Positions 47,601 to 59,248 are shown, numbered from the stretch's first letter. The stretch: DNA of 64,000 nt from Alnus glutinosa (GCF_958979055.1 NC_084896.1:6638501-6702500); one strand, 5' to 3'. Notes: generated from the letters alone by a model not told the origin. Made by a program: numbers and translations.

Positions 47601-47816
47601 GAGCGATAGTTCGTGATGAACCAGCCAAACCCTAGTATTGTATAGTACGATTTGTTCCTTTTGGAGTTCATGATATTGTATAGATTTATAAATAGAAAGG
47701 TTTAAGAGAGTAGAAATTTTAAATTTTTAGTTGTAAATGCACGCTTTCATTTATAATGTTTGTTTTTAGCACTTAAACTCACGTTTTCTCTTATATCCCA
47801 AAACGGGGGCGTGACA
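44622..47816 (+). repeat. 3' LTR of the 10.2 kb element
   Basis: The same length and order as the 5' LTR. Differences noticed include CAGATTCAGAACC for CAGACCCAGAACC near 45419, GGCCGTG for GGCTGTG near 45119 and AAACGGGG for AAATGGGG near 47801. Confidence 0.93.
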
Positions 47817-47821
47817 AATTG

Positions 47822-48105
47822 CCTGTCCACACCATGTGCCCATTTCCAAAAGATTTAGGGAGGGAATCTCAAATTGAGTAACAACTTATTTCTAAGAATC
47901 CCTTGAACCTTGAAAAGGAAGGGCAGAGATAATGGCCTATATAAAGAAAGAAAGGGTACTATTCACACAGGTATGTGCACTTTGCCTTAACAAGACTATG
48001 CTAAAATTCCCTCTTCATATACACCAACTCATGTGAGCATCGGAGTAGTCTCAGCGGATCCAGCCTCAACGAATCCCCATAACCTCTTAATTTTCTTCCT
48101 TTGCA
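47822..48105. repeat. Right half of the split relic
   Basis: GCCTGTCCACACCATGTGCC and later words continue the relic cut at 37617, matching 24040-24300. The last three bases GCA are the left target duplication of CACTA element 2. Confidence 0.7.
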
Positions 48106-48524
48106 CACTACAAAAAATAAGCTCATTAGCGGCGACATTTTGTTGCCGCTAATGAGTACTTTGTCGCCGCTATTGATCAATAGCGGCGACATGTGGCCGC
48201 TAATGAGGTGGTCACTAAAAGTCGGACGCTAATGATCAATAGCGGCGACCTCAAAGAGTCTCCCGTAATAATAGATAAATAGCGGCAATAAATGTTGCCG
48301 CTAATAGTATTTATGTGGATGCTAAAAAACTTTAAAACTTGACCTGTATGTCGCCGCCAATGCTCTATCATTAGCGGCAACATATTGGTCGCTGCTAATA
48401 CTCTATTATTAGCAGCGACATACGGGTCACCGCTAATGATATTAAAAAAAAATAAAAAATAAAATAAAACATTATTAGCGGCGACACCAAAGTGGCCGCT
48501 AATGATATTAAAAAAATTAAAAAA

Positions 48525-48568
<44 letters not shown>

Positions 48569-48838
48569 AAAAACAAATCCGAAAAAAAACTAATTATAGT
48601 TTTTTGGGATTTATTTTTTATTTTTTAATATTATTTTTTTTAAAATATATTCAGCAAAAAAGAAGAAGATAATTTTAAAGAATATATTCAACAAAAAATG
48701 AATTCATATGATTGAATATTTGAATTCATTATTTTTGGCAATTAGATTCCAGAAACCCTGGAACTAATATAAGCAATGAAAATGAGAAATACATATATAT
48801 ATTGAAATTGAAATTACTTATTTAATGATATTGAAATT

Positions 48839-49162
<324 letters not shown>

Positions 49163-49436
49163 CAGGGATTCCAACAAACATTTTCTTATTCATAACAAAC
49201 TCCAATTTACTTTTTCTTAACCTCAATATTTATAATAAAACACAGGAGAAGAATATTATACATTAAGATATCATTCACATCAAATACTGTGTTCTCCATT
49301 TCCTTAACCATTTATTTATTGCTCTTAGAAGAAAAGGATAAAAAGAAACAGATCTTACACTATAAAAGGAACTTAACCATTCATCCAAGGATAAAGGTGC
49401 AGTAATTTTTATGCAAAATTATGAAAATGAAGGTAC

Positions 49437-49571
49437 CTCAGCAAACGAGCTGAACTTATTTTGTGAAGAAATGGGCTCCATACGTGCCTTTATCTGCTCA
49501 CATGCATCCAAAACTGCATATCCATACATATCAGAACTTGCAGAAGCAGCTGTTGGTGATGAATTAGGAAC
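49437..49571 (-). pseudogene. Captured exon, xanthine dehydrogenase-like
   Basis: On the minus strand a 45-codon open block is bounded by an acceptor (CAG|GTTCC) and a donor (GAG|GTACC) and is an exact multiple of three. Its translation, including [20 protein letters not shown] and [16 protein letters not shown], matches my memory of the molybdenum-domain C-terminal part of plant xanthine dehydrogenase, which oxidises hypoxanthine and xanthine in purine breakdown. Only one exon was found; the rest of the enzyme (Fe-S, FAD and most molybdenum-domain parts) is absent, so it cannot be functional by itself. Confidence 0.7.
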
Positions 49572-49580
49572 CTGACCACC

Positions 49581-50171
49581 ATGAAAACAATAGACAAAAA
49601 TCATAACACCCATTATTCTTCTACAGAAAATCTTTCACAAAACCCAAAAATTTTCACAATCAATCAACCCAAATCAAAACAAGATAAAGGCCCAAAAATA
49701 TTTTACAAAACCCATTCGGTTTGCCAACAAAAATCCTCCAGATTTTTTCAAAAACCCACTCGGTTTCTCCACCGAAAACCAAATCCATCAAGTGAAAAAT
49801 CAAAATCTGAAAATTTCATAATATCTACCAACCCAACCCCATTAAATATTTTTACCCAAAAACCCTCAAGAACCCAGATTATTTTCCCATACCCATACGT
49901 CTTTCTCAGAGATTTTCTACCCAAAAATTTGGTACCCATCAACCCAAAATCAAAATCTGAGAAGTTACTTACCCAAAAATCGGATCCTCATTGTTTGGGG
50001 TCTGGGAAAATGCCCAAAAAACCCCTCTCTAGCGTCGCCGGCGTCGGCCGTGACCCGCCGGTGTCGGCGTCCTGCCCAGAGGTGGCTGACCCACCATAAA
50101 CTTCTCCCTCTCCTTCTCTGATCTCCCTCTTCCTCTCCCAATCTCTCAATCTCCCTCTCACAGCCTCTCAG

Positions 50172-50209
<38 letters not shown>

Positions 50210-50380
50210 AAAAACAAAAAAAAAAAGACGGAACAGCACCCAAAAACGAAGAAAGAAAAAGAAAATGAGGAAAAAACAAAAAGAAAGAGATAAACAAAAA
50301 GAAGGAGAAAACTCTGAAAATTTTTGACAAATTTTTTTTTTTTTTTTTTCGCTATATGACAAAAATTTTGTTAATAATTT
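49581..50380. other. Interior of CACTA 2, leader-like, non-coding
   Basis: A long open frame on the plus strand (49581-50099) is Lys/Pro/Ser-rich and looks like CAAAACCC-type repetitive DNA. On the minus strand the GC-rich GCCGGCGACGCTAG patch followed by a GA-rich tract resembles a promoter/5' UTR. No family was recognised. Confidence 0.45.
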
Positions 50381-51044
50381 TTTTAAAAAAAAATTACAAA
50401 AAGAGTAATTTTCTAAAATGATTAAATCTAATATTTATTTTTTAAAATGAGTTCATATTTTTATTTTTGAGAAAAGATTAAAAAAAAAGTAAAGTAAAAT
50501 AAAATTTAAATCAACTGAGATTATTCTCAATTTAAAAAAAATCAAATTTAAGTTCCTTTTTTTTTTTTTTTTTTTTAGTTTTTTACTTATTTTTAATGTT
50601 TTTTTATTTTTTTTTTTAAATTTAATTTTTTAATTGAAAAATGACATGTGGCAGGGATAATATGAGAATATTTCAAAGCCAATTAAAATTGAAATTAATT
50701 ATTATTTTTTTCGTTAACTATTAGAGACGACAACAATGCCGCTGCTAATAGTAAATTATTGGCGGTGACTAAACATAGTCGCCGCTAATATTTTCTCACA
50801 ATATCCCGCGCATGGTAAAATATTCCCGGCAAGTTATTAGCGGCGACATATTAGTGTCGATTCAAAAGTCGACGCTACAATTTATGTTTTTTTTTTTTAT
50901 TAGCGTCAATTATTAGCGGCGACACCAATAGTTGATTATTAGCGGCGACGTTTCAAAGTCGCTGCTAATGACCCATTATTAGCGACCACTTTGATGTCGC
51001 TGCTAAAAGGTTGGACGTTAATAAAGCAGATTCTTGTAGTGGCA

Positions 51045-51474
51045 GTTTCCCTCTGTGAGAGAACGAGCAATTTCTTCTAAAATGTTCTAAATGATCAAGT
51101 CTATTCTTTATATCTTAGCTGCAGCTTTCCTTTTAATGAATTATAAAACAGAAGCATATTGGAGTTAGATCTTTTGTTGTAAACGAAATGCACCAGAAAC
51201 ATTAAATTGCATGAATTTATTTCTCCCAAATACCTACAAACCATATATAAGTAAGTACTCTAACTCTTTAATTTTAAGTGTCTAATCATATTCTTCTTAT
51301 TAAATTACTCGCAACAATTAAAAGGTTGATAAATTCTTTTCTCTTGTATTTATCCTGTCTCACCGCATTTATTGTCACTACTCCTACGGTATTTCAATTA
51401 GTAGATTTCCACTTATCTTAATGATTCAAACTAATCATGAGTCCGAACAGTTAACAATTGAGTTTTTTCTTTTT
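51045..51474. other. Intergenic DNA with relic sequence
   Basis: It includes a short match to the region upstream of GLP-B (TTGTAAACGAAATGCACCAG against 24615). No gene. Confidence 0.4.
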
Positions 51475-53130
51475 TGGGATACAAAGGGAACGCGAACTTG
51501 AGCCTAAAAATACATTTACATAAAACACACCTCTTCAAATATAGACCTTAATCATCTATTTTATTTATATGTACATAAGAGTAGCTCTTTACAAACTATA
51601 AATCTCAAAAGGGAAACATACTATACAATACAAAAGCCATATCAGTCCCCCAACAATTTTATTGCTCTTAGCAAGGTTTACGCCATTACAAAGAAATGAC
51701 TCCGTCTTACTGTGTCATCTGAAAAGATTTGGGGGGAAAAGGGGTGAGTTTGACAACTCAGTAAAGAAAGCACAACAAACAAGAGTATAATATTTTTCAG
51801 AAATTTTTAAGTAGAGTTCAAATAATTTAGCAAATAAAGAAACAGTTAAATGACATATAATTAGATCAAATGTAGAATAAATGGTGCATGAATCATTTAT
51901 GCAGAGTGTAAGTTTTAACCTCCCTTGGCCCAATTCCACTTTTAACCATGAGCGGCACACGTTTGGCTCGTCCCAAAGAACGACTATGGCTCATCTTGTC
52001 GCCACAGGGGAGAGCAGTACCGGGTTAGGAACTTCCCTAGGTGAAGGCCACCCGGCCAGTAGCGCACACTTTAGTCCTTCCATGTGGTTGCCATGCTACC
52101 CACATACCACATAGCACATAACACATATATGATACGGATCGTCTAAGACATGGTATCGTGGGGGTAAAACTGTGTGCACATTAAATATATACTATGATAT
52201 TATCAATCTTTGTTCATATGGTGCACATGTAACACATAAACTATGATATCATCAATCTTTGCACATGTAACACATATATTATGATATTATCAACTTTATT
52301 CATATGGTGCACATACTTTGAGAACTATGATTTCACCAACTTTATTCATATGGAGCACATGTATCAAATATAAACCAAGTATGATCACATGAGATTTCAA
52401 TCACATCATATGACAAAAGCATTATTATATTGATAATATAAAAAGACAAGTAATATTAAAGAGTTGAAAGAGTTTAGAAAATCCCCGACTTTTTCTTTTG
52501 AAAAAGTTTTATTAAAACTTTGCCGGGGTTTTGAGGTAGTGTTTCCCTTACCTGATATCTTCTGAGCAATATTTTAGCTACCTTCTACCTAAATAAATTG
52601 CAAGAAGAAGTTTAGAGAAATATTTAGAGATTTGAAACCTAACTCTTAAACTAAGTGAGAGTTTAATAACTCTCTTCTTGCTATTCTAGCCACCGGACCG
52701 AGAGGAAATCAGAGGAGAAGGATAAGTAACTTGCAGAGAAAGAAGAGAGTACTTTTTGGGCTTCTTTTATACTGAAACTGGTGGTTGAGATTGCTTGCCT
52801 CAAAACTGATCAATGGTTGTGAATCCAGGCGTGGGCAGCAAGAAGAATCAAAGGGTGGATTTTATACTTGAGCAGCACGTTTAGATCCAGGGCCGAGAAT
52901 CACCCTTGAACAGCAAGTTTGGTTTAAACACATCTTGGGCAACACGTTTGAGCTTAAAGAAGATAAGAGAGTTGTAAAAAAAATCATTTAAAGGGGAACC
53001 ACCTGCTGAAACGTGAGAGAGGACTAAATTAATGTGGGCTGGGCTGAGCTTCACGTGTGGACTGGGCTGGGCTCTTAAAGAATAGAAATGAGCCCACAAA
53101 TATTATATATCTTAAAAAAAAAAAAAAAAA
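51475..53130 (-). mobile_element. Inverted LTR fragment of a related family
   Basis: On the minus strand it parallels the LTR at 37618 in order: CTGAGTTGTCAAACTCACCC (compare 40500), GATGACACAGTAAGACGGAG, a gene-like GGTGAAGGCCACC patch, and AGGTAAGGGAAACACTACC before AAAACCCCGGCAAAG (compare 39189-39230). The true termini are missing. Inside, 52190-52380 holds three to four tandem units with CTATGATATCATCAATCTTT and CATATGGTGCACAT. Confidence 0.65.
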
Positions 53131-53169
53131 AAAATTCTTTATCTTAATGGGTGATTGAGGCACTTTGGA

Positions 53170-53700
53170 TTTGGGTGAAAACTCGATAATGGTTATTGGT
53201 TATTGGTTAAAATCGGTAACCGTAACTAGGGTAGCCGATTCGTCAAAATCGCCAACCGGGTAGTTGATTAACCGGTTATTTAATAACCGGCGGTTAGCGG
53301 TTAGTATCCGATTATTCGGACCGGTAACTAAAATTTAAAAAAATTGAGTGCCTAATTTGGGTATTGGGCCTACTCTTTGGGCTTAATTTAGACTTTTTTA
53401 GCCATTTAAAAAAAAAAAAAAACATTTCAACCTTTTTTGACCCAATATGTTGATCTAAGTTGAATGAAAATAAAAGTGTAAAACTCTAAATTTTATTTTT
53501 TTAGTTTTATATATATGTGTGTGTGAGTGTGTGTGTGTATATACACAATTATCGGTTATAATTGGTTTCAATATTTTTTAAAATCGGTAACTGGTTACCA
53601 ATTATTTTCAATCAAGTACTAAATCAATTGGCCTATTACTTGATTATCGATTACCGGCCAGTTATAACTGGCCAACTTTACTCTCCAACTTTTTGACCAA
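53170..53700. repeat. Degenerate repeat rich in AACCGGTTA words
   Basis: GGTTAACCGGTTATT-like, TAACCGGCGGTTAGCGG and ATCGGTAACTGGTTACC words in both orientations, as in short non-autonomous elements. Termini were not resolved. A (GT)n/(TA)n run lies near 53510-53550. Confidence 0.45.
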
Positions 53701-54690
53701 ATGAAGATGGTTCTGCCACCACCTAAATGTTAAAAAGGTGCATGGCTGAAATTATCATGATCGTTTGGCTCAAGGGTAATTTAACCAACCTTTGTTTTTT
53801 CCATATTTATAGTTTTATATTATAAGTAATAAAAGTCATAATATTATTGAATCTGACATGAGATATTTTAACAAATTCCATTTGTCAAGATGTTGGACGG
53901 AAGTCGAAAATAAGAACCTCATTGCCTTTTTTTTATCTTATCAAAAACAATTTTTAGTCAATTTTTATACCGAGCTAATTCTAAATTAGTACAATCCCAA
54001 TAACTACTCTTGCATTTGCTTTTTCCTAAACGTTCAATGTATTGATCAAAGTCTGTAATAACCATGCGATCCAGGAGCTGACTCTTTTGACTTTTGAGTT
54101 CCTCAAACGGTCAAAAATGTGTTTGTTTGTGAGGCCAACGTGGTCTTTTATGTGGAGACAATGGAGAAAATCTGTTTGGGCTTCTCCTGTTAAAAGGGTG
54201 GACAGTGGAATATGACAAATTTTTCATTCAAATTGAGGTTGATGACATTGTTTCACTTCCATATATTATTTATTCTTTAAAGTATTTGATTTTTTACGTT
54301 TACATGTTTTTATTATGTTAAGTATATTAAAAATATATATATATATATATATATTATTTATTCTTTAAAGTATCTGCAACTTGATACTTTAAAGAATATA
54401 AACGACAAGGCCATCCTCTTCGCCATCTTTCGAGACTTCTCTTCCAAATCTTCTGTTAAAAACTCCAAATTACAAGGTCAGCGGTCGCCACCCCTAACCT
54501 TCTGATCCGTCCATCACTATTGATGTTGACATGCTGACCTACCAAAAACTACCCAACAAACAAATTACCCATCGAAGACTGACACGAAGAATCGCTATGC
54601 TTTTGTTTGGATGTGGAGCAACTTTCAAATATTCCAATTAAATGAGTTGACAAGAATATACCAATTAAATGCATGCTTTTAGCATGGTAC
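53701..54690. other. Intergenic DNA, no gene recognised
   Basis: AT-rich sequence with a TA run at about 54330-54352 and a local duplication of TATTTATTCTTTAAAGTAT at 54266 and 54356. Confidence 0.5.
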
Positions 54691-54724
54691 GTAGCCGTTA
54701 TCTAGGAAAGCTTTTTGTAGCATA

Positions 54725-55342
54725 GCAAATCATTTGATTTGGAGCATTTCACGCTGTTTGAACATCTGCATTTTCCATGAATGCATCAAGTCATTAAACA
54801 ATTTCACAACTCGAAACATCATTTATATTTGCACATGCACGTAATCCATATGAGACTTTTTGTTGAACAAGTCGTCTTCAAATTGTTAACGTGTAATGCT
54901 TGTTGTAAACATTTTGTACACAATTTCTTTCTATTATTTTTTTTTTAAGAAAAATTACAAAGTTTTCCGAGAGTAGCTCAATTCAGTCAATTGACTGGAG
55001 ATCACGCCTCATAAAGTAAAAATGAATAGTTCGAATTTCGCTCCCGATATATGTATAAAAAAATTTAAAAATAAAAAATTAAGTGCTCGTTAGGTCAAGG
55101 TCAACCGGTTGTAATTATTGTTGATTGAACATCTACAATATCCTTATTTGGCAGCTTAATATTTTAAATGGCACGCAACATGTTAGTGAGATGCTTCTGC
55201 CATTTCAATTTCCAATATGTGCAAATCATGTCATTAAGTGGCGGCCGGTTCACCCACTAAATAAAAAATCGATAACTTACCAAGTACAGGCTCCATCTCG
55301 TGAAAAACATGGACCGGTTCTTTGATTCCCGGCTATAAATAG
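54725..55342 (+). promoter_or_regulatory. Promoter of GLP-E
   Basis: It contains the distal block (CACGCTGTTTGAACATCTGC, AATTTCACAACTCGAAACAT) and the proximal module GGCTCCATCTCGTGAAAAAC, GGACCGGTTC and CTATAAATAG (55333-55342), 87 bp before the ATG. Confidence 0.75.
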
Positions 55343-55428
55343 ACATGTTTCCACACAACATATCTCACTCCTCACAAAAGCAAGAATTCAGCAAATACAG
55401 AAGCCAGAGATCATAACAACAAATAAGG

Positions 55429-56304
55429 ATGAAAGGGGTTCCTAATTTCGTTGTAACTTTGTCACTGATGGCCTTGGCATGCTCCGTTGCCACTGCCTAT
55501 GATCCTGCTCCTCTGCAAGACTTTTGTGTTGCTGTTAACAGTTCCACTCAGGCTGGTATGTACACATTCTTCATCTTCTTGTTCTTATTATTATGTTCTT
55601 TTGAAGTCATTTGATGCATCTCGATTGTTTAATTTTCTCTCGTCATTGGGATCTACATGTCAATGTAAATATGATAGGAGGGATTACTTAACTGGGCCTG
55701 TTTAATTTCTGCATCAAAGGCTATAAACCAATGTCTTGCGTGACATTAACAAAGTTTTATTTGTGCAGTATTTGTGAATGGAAAGTTTTGCAAGGACCCA
55801 AAGCTTGTCAATGCTAGTGATTTCTTCTTTCAAGGACTAAACATTCCCAGAAACACTACAAATCAACTTGGGTCGAATGTCACTCTTTTGACTGTGGACG
55901 ACATATTTGGCCTCAATACACTGGGTATGTCCATAGCTCGCTTAGACTTTGCACCGTACGGCCTAAATCAACCCCATATTCATCCTCGTGCCTCAGAGAT
56001 TTTAGTAGTCTTACAGGGTACTTTGTACGTTGGCTTTGTCACATCGGATAACCGCCTCATCACCAAGACTCTAAACGCAGGAGACCTCTTCGTCTTCCCA
56101 ATTGGTCTCATTCACTTCCAGCTTAATGTAAGAGCGACCAATGCTGTTGCTTTTGCCAGTCTTGGTAGCCAGAATCCTGGGCGCACCAACATAGCAGAGA
56201 ATGTCTTTGGAGCCAATCCACCTATCAATCCGGATGTTCTCACCAAGGCCTTCCAATTGGACAAGAATGTGGTTGACTCTCTTCAGAAAAAATTTGCGAG
56301 TTAG
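55429..56304 (+). CDS. GLP: GLP-E: germin-like protein, intact, 220 aa
   Basis: Exons 55429-55555 and 55769-56304, with a 213-bp phase-1 GT-AG intron. The signal peptide ends SVATA. Cys33 and Cys50 are conserved; the metal ligands are His112, His114 and Glu119 (HIHPRASE) and His158 ([16 protein letters not shown]). Two features set it apart: Gln replaces the second Pro just before the first metal His (LNQPHIH), and a two-codon deletion shortens the loop after VGFVTS (DNR where the siblings have NPDNR). Neither removes a ligand. Sequons include NSS near residue 37 and NVT near 79. The start matches GLP-C. It is probably a functional secreted cupin. Confidence 0.94.
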
Positions 56305-56506
56305 AGAACTATATGTAGTAGCCACAATGAATCGTTAGATTTGGTTTGAATAAGGTTCTCCCGGTTTAATTTAGCTCACATGTTGTAATGTCATAACAAT
56401 ATATAAATGTAATGAAATAAAATGGTTATGAGTGCAAGCTTTTAAAATGAATATTTCTATGATGCCAAGAATATTGCAACAAAAAAAACCATAATAAAAT
56501 GGTAAT
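56305..56506. other. 3' flank of GLP-E
   Basis: The 3' UTR contains the AATGAAATAAAATGG signal shared with GLP-B. At 56507 a TGTGACGACCC word, like the LTR terminus seen at 33967, marks the start of retroelement DNA. Confidence 0.6.
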
Positions 56507-56532
56507 GTGACGACCCTTCGATACCAAACTGT

Positions 56533-57631
56533 AACGCCCCGCCTTTTACAAAAAAACGTAAGTGAAATTTTTTTTGAATTTTTCCACTTAACGTTACTAA
56601 CTCACCAGAGTTAAATGTTAGCAGCGGTATATATATATTTTTTTTCAATGATAACACATCAGAGCTTCTAATAAAAATACTTCAAAATATATATAAATAG
56701 TGTAATTAAATAATTACACATTAAAATAGTATTTGTGCCACATATAGCACAAATAATTTACAACCAAAACTCACAATAAATATAAATATTGTTTTGCGAA
56801 TATAATAATAATAGACTAAATATAGTAGTCCACAAAAATGGGAGGCATTCCATCCTCAGATACTGCTACCAAGATCACCTAAAGGTCTGGACAATCCTGA
56901 TACTCTTCTTCTTCATAACCTGTATTAATATATAATACAGAGAAACAATAATACAAAAATACCTAATGAGTCCAATGTTTTCAATAATATTATAATTGCT
57001 GATTTATTAGAAATAAATATCATAATGCAATGACATAATAAAATGGCAGTTTTATATGCACAGTCTTATTATAAAATAAATCATGAGTTTCTTGCATTCA
57101 ATCTTTAGAGACGTAACTCTAACACATAGATTCAAGGAAACGTAATTCCATTTAATAAAGTCTAGGAAACGTAATTCCTGTCAAGCGTGTTATAGGAGAC
57201 GTTACTCCCGTTTAGCGAATGATAGGAGATGTAACTCCCGTTTAGCGCGTTCTAAGGAAACGTCACTCCTCTAACAATTTGTCTAAGGAGACGTCACTCC
57301 TCTAATAATTATTATCTTTTTGGCACAGGCAGACGTCACTCCCTGTTCCGTAGGCAGACGTAACTCCCTACTCTGTTGTTTATTAAATATTTTTGTCTCA
57401 GGCAGATGTCACTTCCTGATCCGTTGGCAGACGTCACTCCCAACTTTGTTATAATTAAATTCATTAATTAAAATAACAAAATATGCAAAATCCACATGCG
57501 CAAACAATTAAATAAAACAGAAACCACAACATTATGGAAATTCAGCATCACCCTCAGTGAGTAAGAAATACTCACAGTTCTCTGCTACAAAGAAAGATCC
57601 ACAGGAAAAATGATTGCACAGTTATATAGCA
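56533..57631 (-). mobile_element. Inverted LTR fragment, unit 1
   Basis: It begins TGTAACGCCCCGCCTTTTAC after CAAAC. It parallels unit 2 throughout (for example GGACAATCCTGATACTC and TTCATAACCTGTATTAATA). It is not coding. It carries the first hairpin array (57107-57443). It is cut by the start of unit 2, so either a nested insertion or unequal recombination joined them. Confidence 0.75.
57107..57443. repeat. Hairpin array 1 (loop ACGTNA)
   Basis: Eleven short hairpins with a near-invariant loop (ACGTNA, twice ATGTNA) and different complementary stems: AGAG/CTCT (57107), GGAA/TTCC (57136), AGGAA/TTCCT (57164), GGAG/CTCC (57195, 57225), AGGAG/CTCCT (57286), CAGG/CCTG (57326, 57399), TAGG/CCTA (57351) and TTGG/CCAA (57424). 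The hairpin near 57255 pairs AGGAA with CTCCT through a wobble. The four from 57326 onward share an inner CAG/CTC (once CAG/CTT) segment. Confidence 0.85.
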
Positions 57632-58745
57632 AACTGTAACGCCCCGCCTTTTACAAAAAGGCGTAAGTGAATTTTTTTTTTTTTTTTATTCACGTGACAT
57701 TACTACAACATCAGAGTTATAAATTAGTAGCGGAAAATATAATTATCCAGCAGACTTGAATTTAAATAACACAGCAGAGCTTCTAACTGAAATACCTCAA
57801 AATATATATATAAAGTAGGTCATCATAATTATACATAAGATAGTAGTTGCGCCGCACAGGGAACGTATAATTATACAGGTCAAAATATCTAGAGTTTAGT
57901 TATCTCATAGTAGCAGAAATATAAATACTGTCTCTGAAACTAAGTTAATGAACTATGTTGTAATAGTTCACAAAAGGAGGTAGTCTAGCCTCAGCTACTA
58001 ATATCAGGATCCATCTAAGGGTCTGGATAATCCTGATATTCTTCCTCTTCATAACCTGTATTAATAAATAACACAGAGAGAAAACAACAATACAAAATAC
58101 CTAAGTGAGTCCACTGTTTCCCATAATATAATATGAATGCTGATTTATTTATGAAATGCAACATAATGAAATATAATTTCATAATCACATGTATACGCAA
58201 TATATAGTCTACGGTCGCGAATCATAGACATAGATTGAATATAAACATAATTATGAAGCAGTAATATGATAAACTTAAATGCAAAGTTTAATTATCATTG
58301 TTTTTGCACTCCTCTCGTGATGGAACCAACGGTCCGGATTAGCGTGTTGTGGGAGCCAACGGTCCCAACTGGCAATACCATCACCCCCCCGGTGTATTAG
58401 CCAACTCTCACTTAAAACTTATTTGTTTGTTACTGGAATCCAAAGGTCCCAGCAGACTATGAGCCAAAGGTCATAACCCGTTTATTCATTAAGTGTCACG
58501 GAAGCCAAAGGTTCCACTGGCAGCCATCAACCCCCCCGCTACATACCAGATTTGTTATTAACCAATTTAATTAAAAATAAAGAATATGTAAAATCACATG
58601 CGCAAACAAATAAATAAGGCAGTAAACACAATATTATGGAAAAGTCCACCAGCTTCGTCCTCAATAAGTATAGAGATACTTCCTACTTTTGCTTCCAAAA
58701 AGAGACTCCACAAGAAGGTAACTGCATAGTCATATTTACATAATG
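57632..58745 (-). mobile_element. Inverted LTR fragment, unit 2
   Basis: A second, diverged copy in the same orientation starting TGTAACGCCCCGCCTTTTAC, also after CAAAC. It shares the order of unit 1 but has a different hairpin array. Its far end merges into AT-rich DNA without a clear terminus. Confidence 0.75.
58322..58515. repeat. Hairpin array 2 (loop core CCAAMGG)
   Basis: Five hairpins with core CCAACGG or CCAAAGG and changing outer stems: GGA/TCC (58322), TGGGA/TCCCA (58350), CTGG/CCAG (around 58434-58452), TATGA/TCATA (58458) and GGAA/TTCC (58500). It sits where unit 1 has array 1. Confidence 0.8.
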
Positions 58746-58938
58746 ATCAACATATAAACTACGGATATCTCCATTTTAATCCTTTAATTTACTAGAGTAT
58801 TTTACTTTTATTTCAAACATTAAGTTATATAAACAAATGAACAGGGTAACAGCATTATTATATCAAATGCCTAATAAAAATAGTTGGGCAGCATAACGGC
58901 GTTTTGAAAATATTTTCACTTTATTACAAATTAACCGG

Positions 58939-58942
<4 letters not shown>

Positions 58943-58990
<48 letters not shown>
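58943..58990. repeat. (TA)n microsatellites
   Basis: About 24 TA units here and a similar run at about 59207-59246, with an (AC)n-rich stretch between (59035-59180). Confidence 0.95.
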
Positions 58991-58991
<1 letters not shown>

Positions 58992-59204
58992 CACTTATTC
59001 TTGAAATTTTTATATATATATATATGTGTAACACTCACAGATCCACTATCCAACACACACTCTCTCATGTCACAGCACACACACACATGTTCTCATTTCA
59101 TTCACACATGCATATAGCATTTAACCCATGTCTTTAACACACACCCACACCCGTTTGCATCACACACATACACGTATCAGTTTATAAGTACAGATTACTT
59201 ATCA

Positions 59205-59248
<44 letters not shown>

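Larger units (their letters stand above)
37618..47816 (+). mobile_element. Complete non-coding LTR retrotransposon (LARD-like), 10.2 kb
   Basis: Two LTRs of equal length (3195 bp each) start TGTAATACCCC and end GGGCGTGACA, with target duplication AATTG at 37613-37617 and 47817-47821. A primer-binding site and a polypurine tract are present. The internal 3.8 kb has no gag or pol reading frame. The end AATTTCGAGGACGAAATTC is typical of the 3' end of Ty3/gypsy elements. Only a handful of differences between the LTRs were noticed by eye, several of them C/T, so insertion was recent. It would depend on proteins from a related coding element. Confidence 0.93.

Noticed and set aside
49581-50099. A 172-codon plus-strand frame in CACTA 2
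   Set aside because: Repetitive Lys/Pro/Ser composition, no recognisable domain; it overlaps leader-like DNA read from the other strand.
57105-57445. CRISPR-like array
   Set aside because: Repeat units are short, unevenly spaced and vary in their stems; eukaryotic LTR context.
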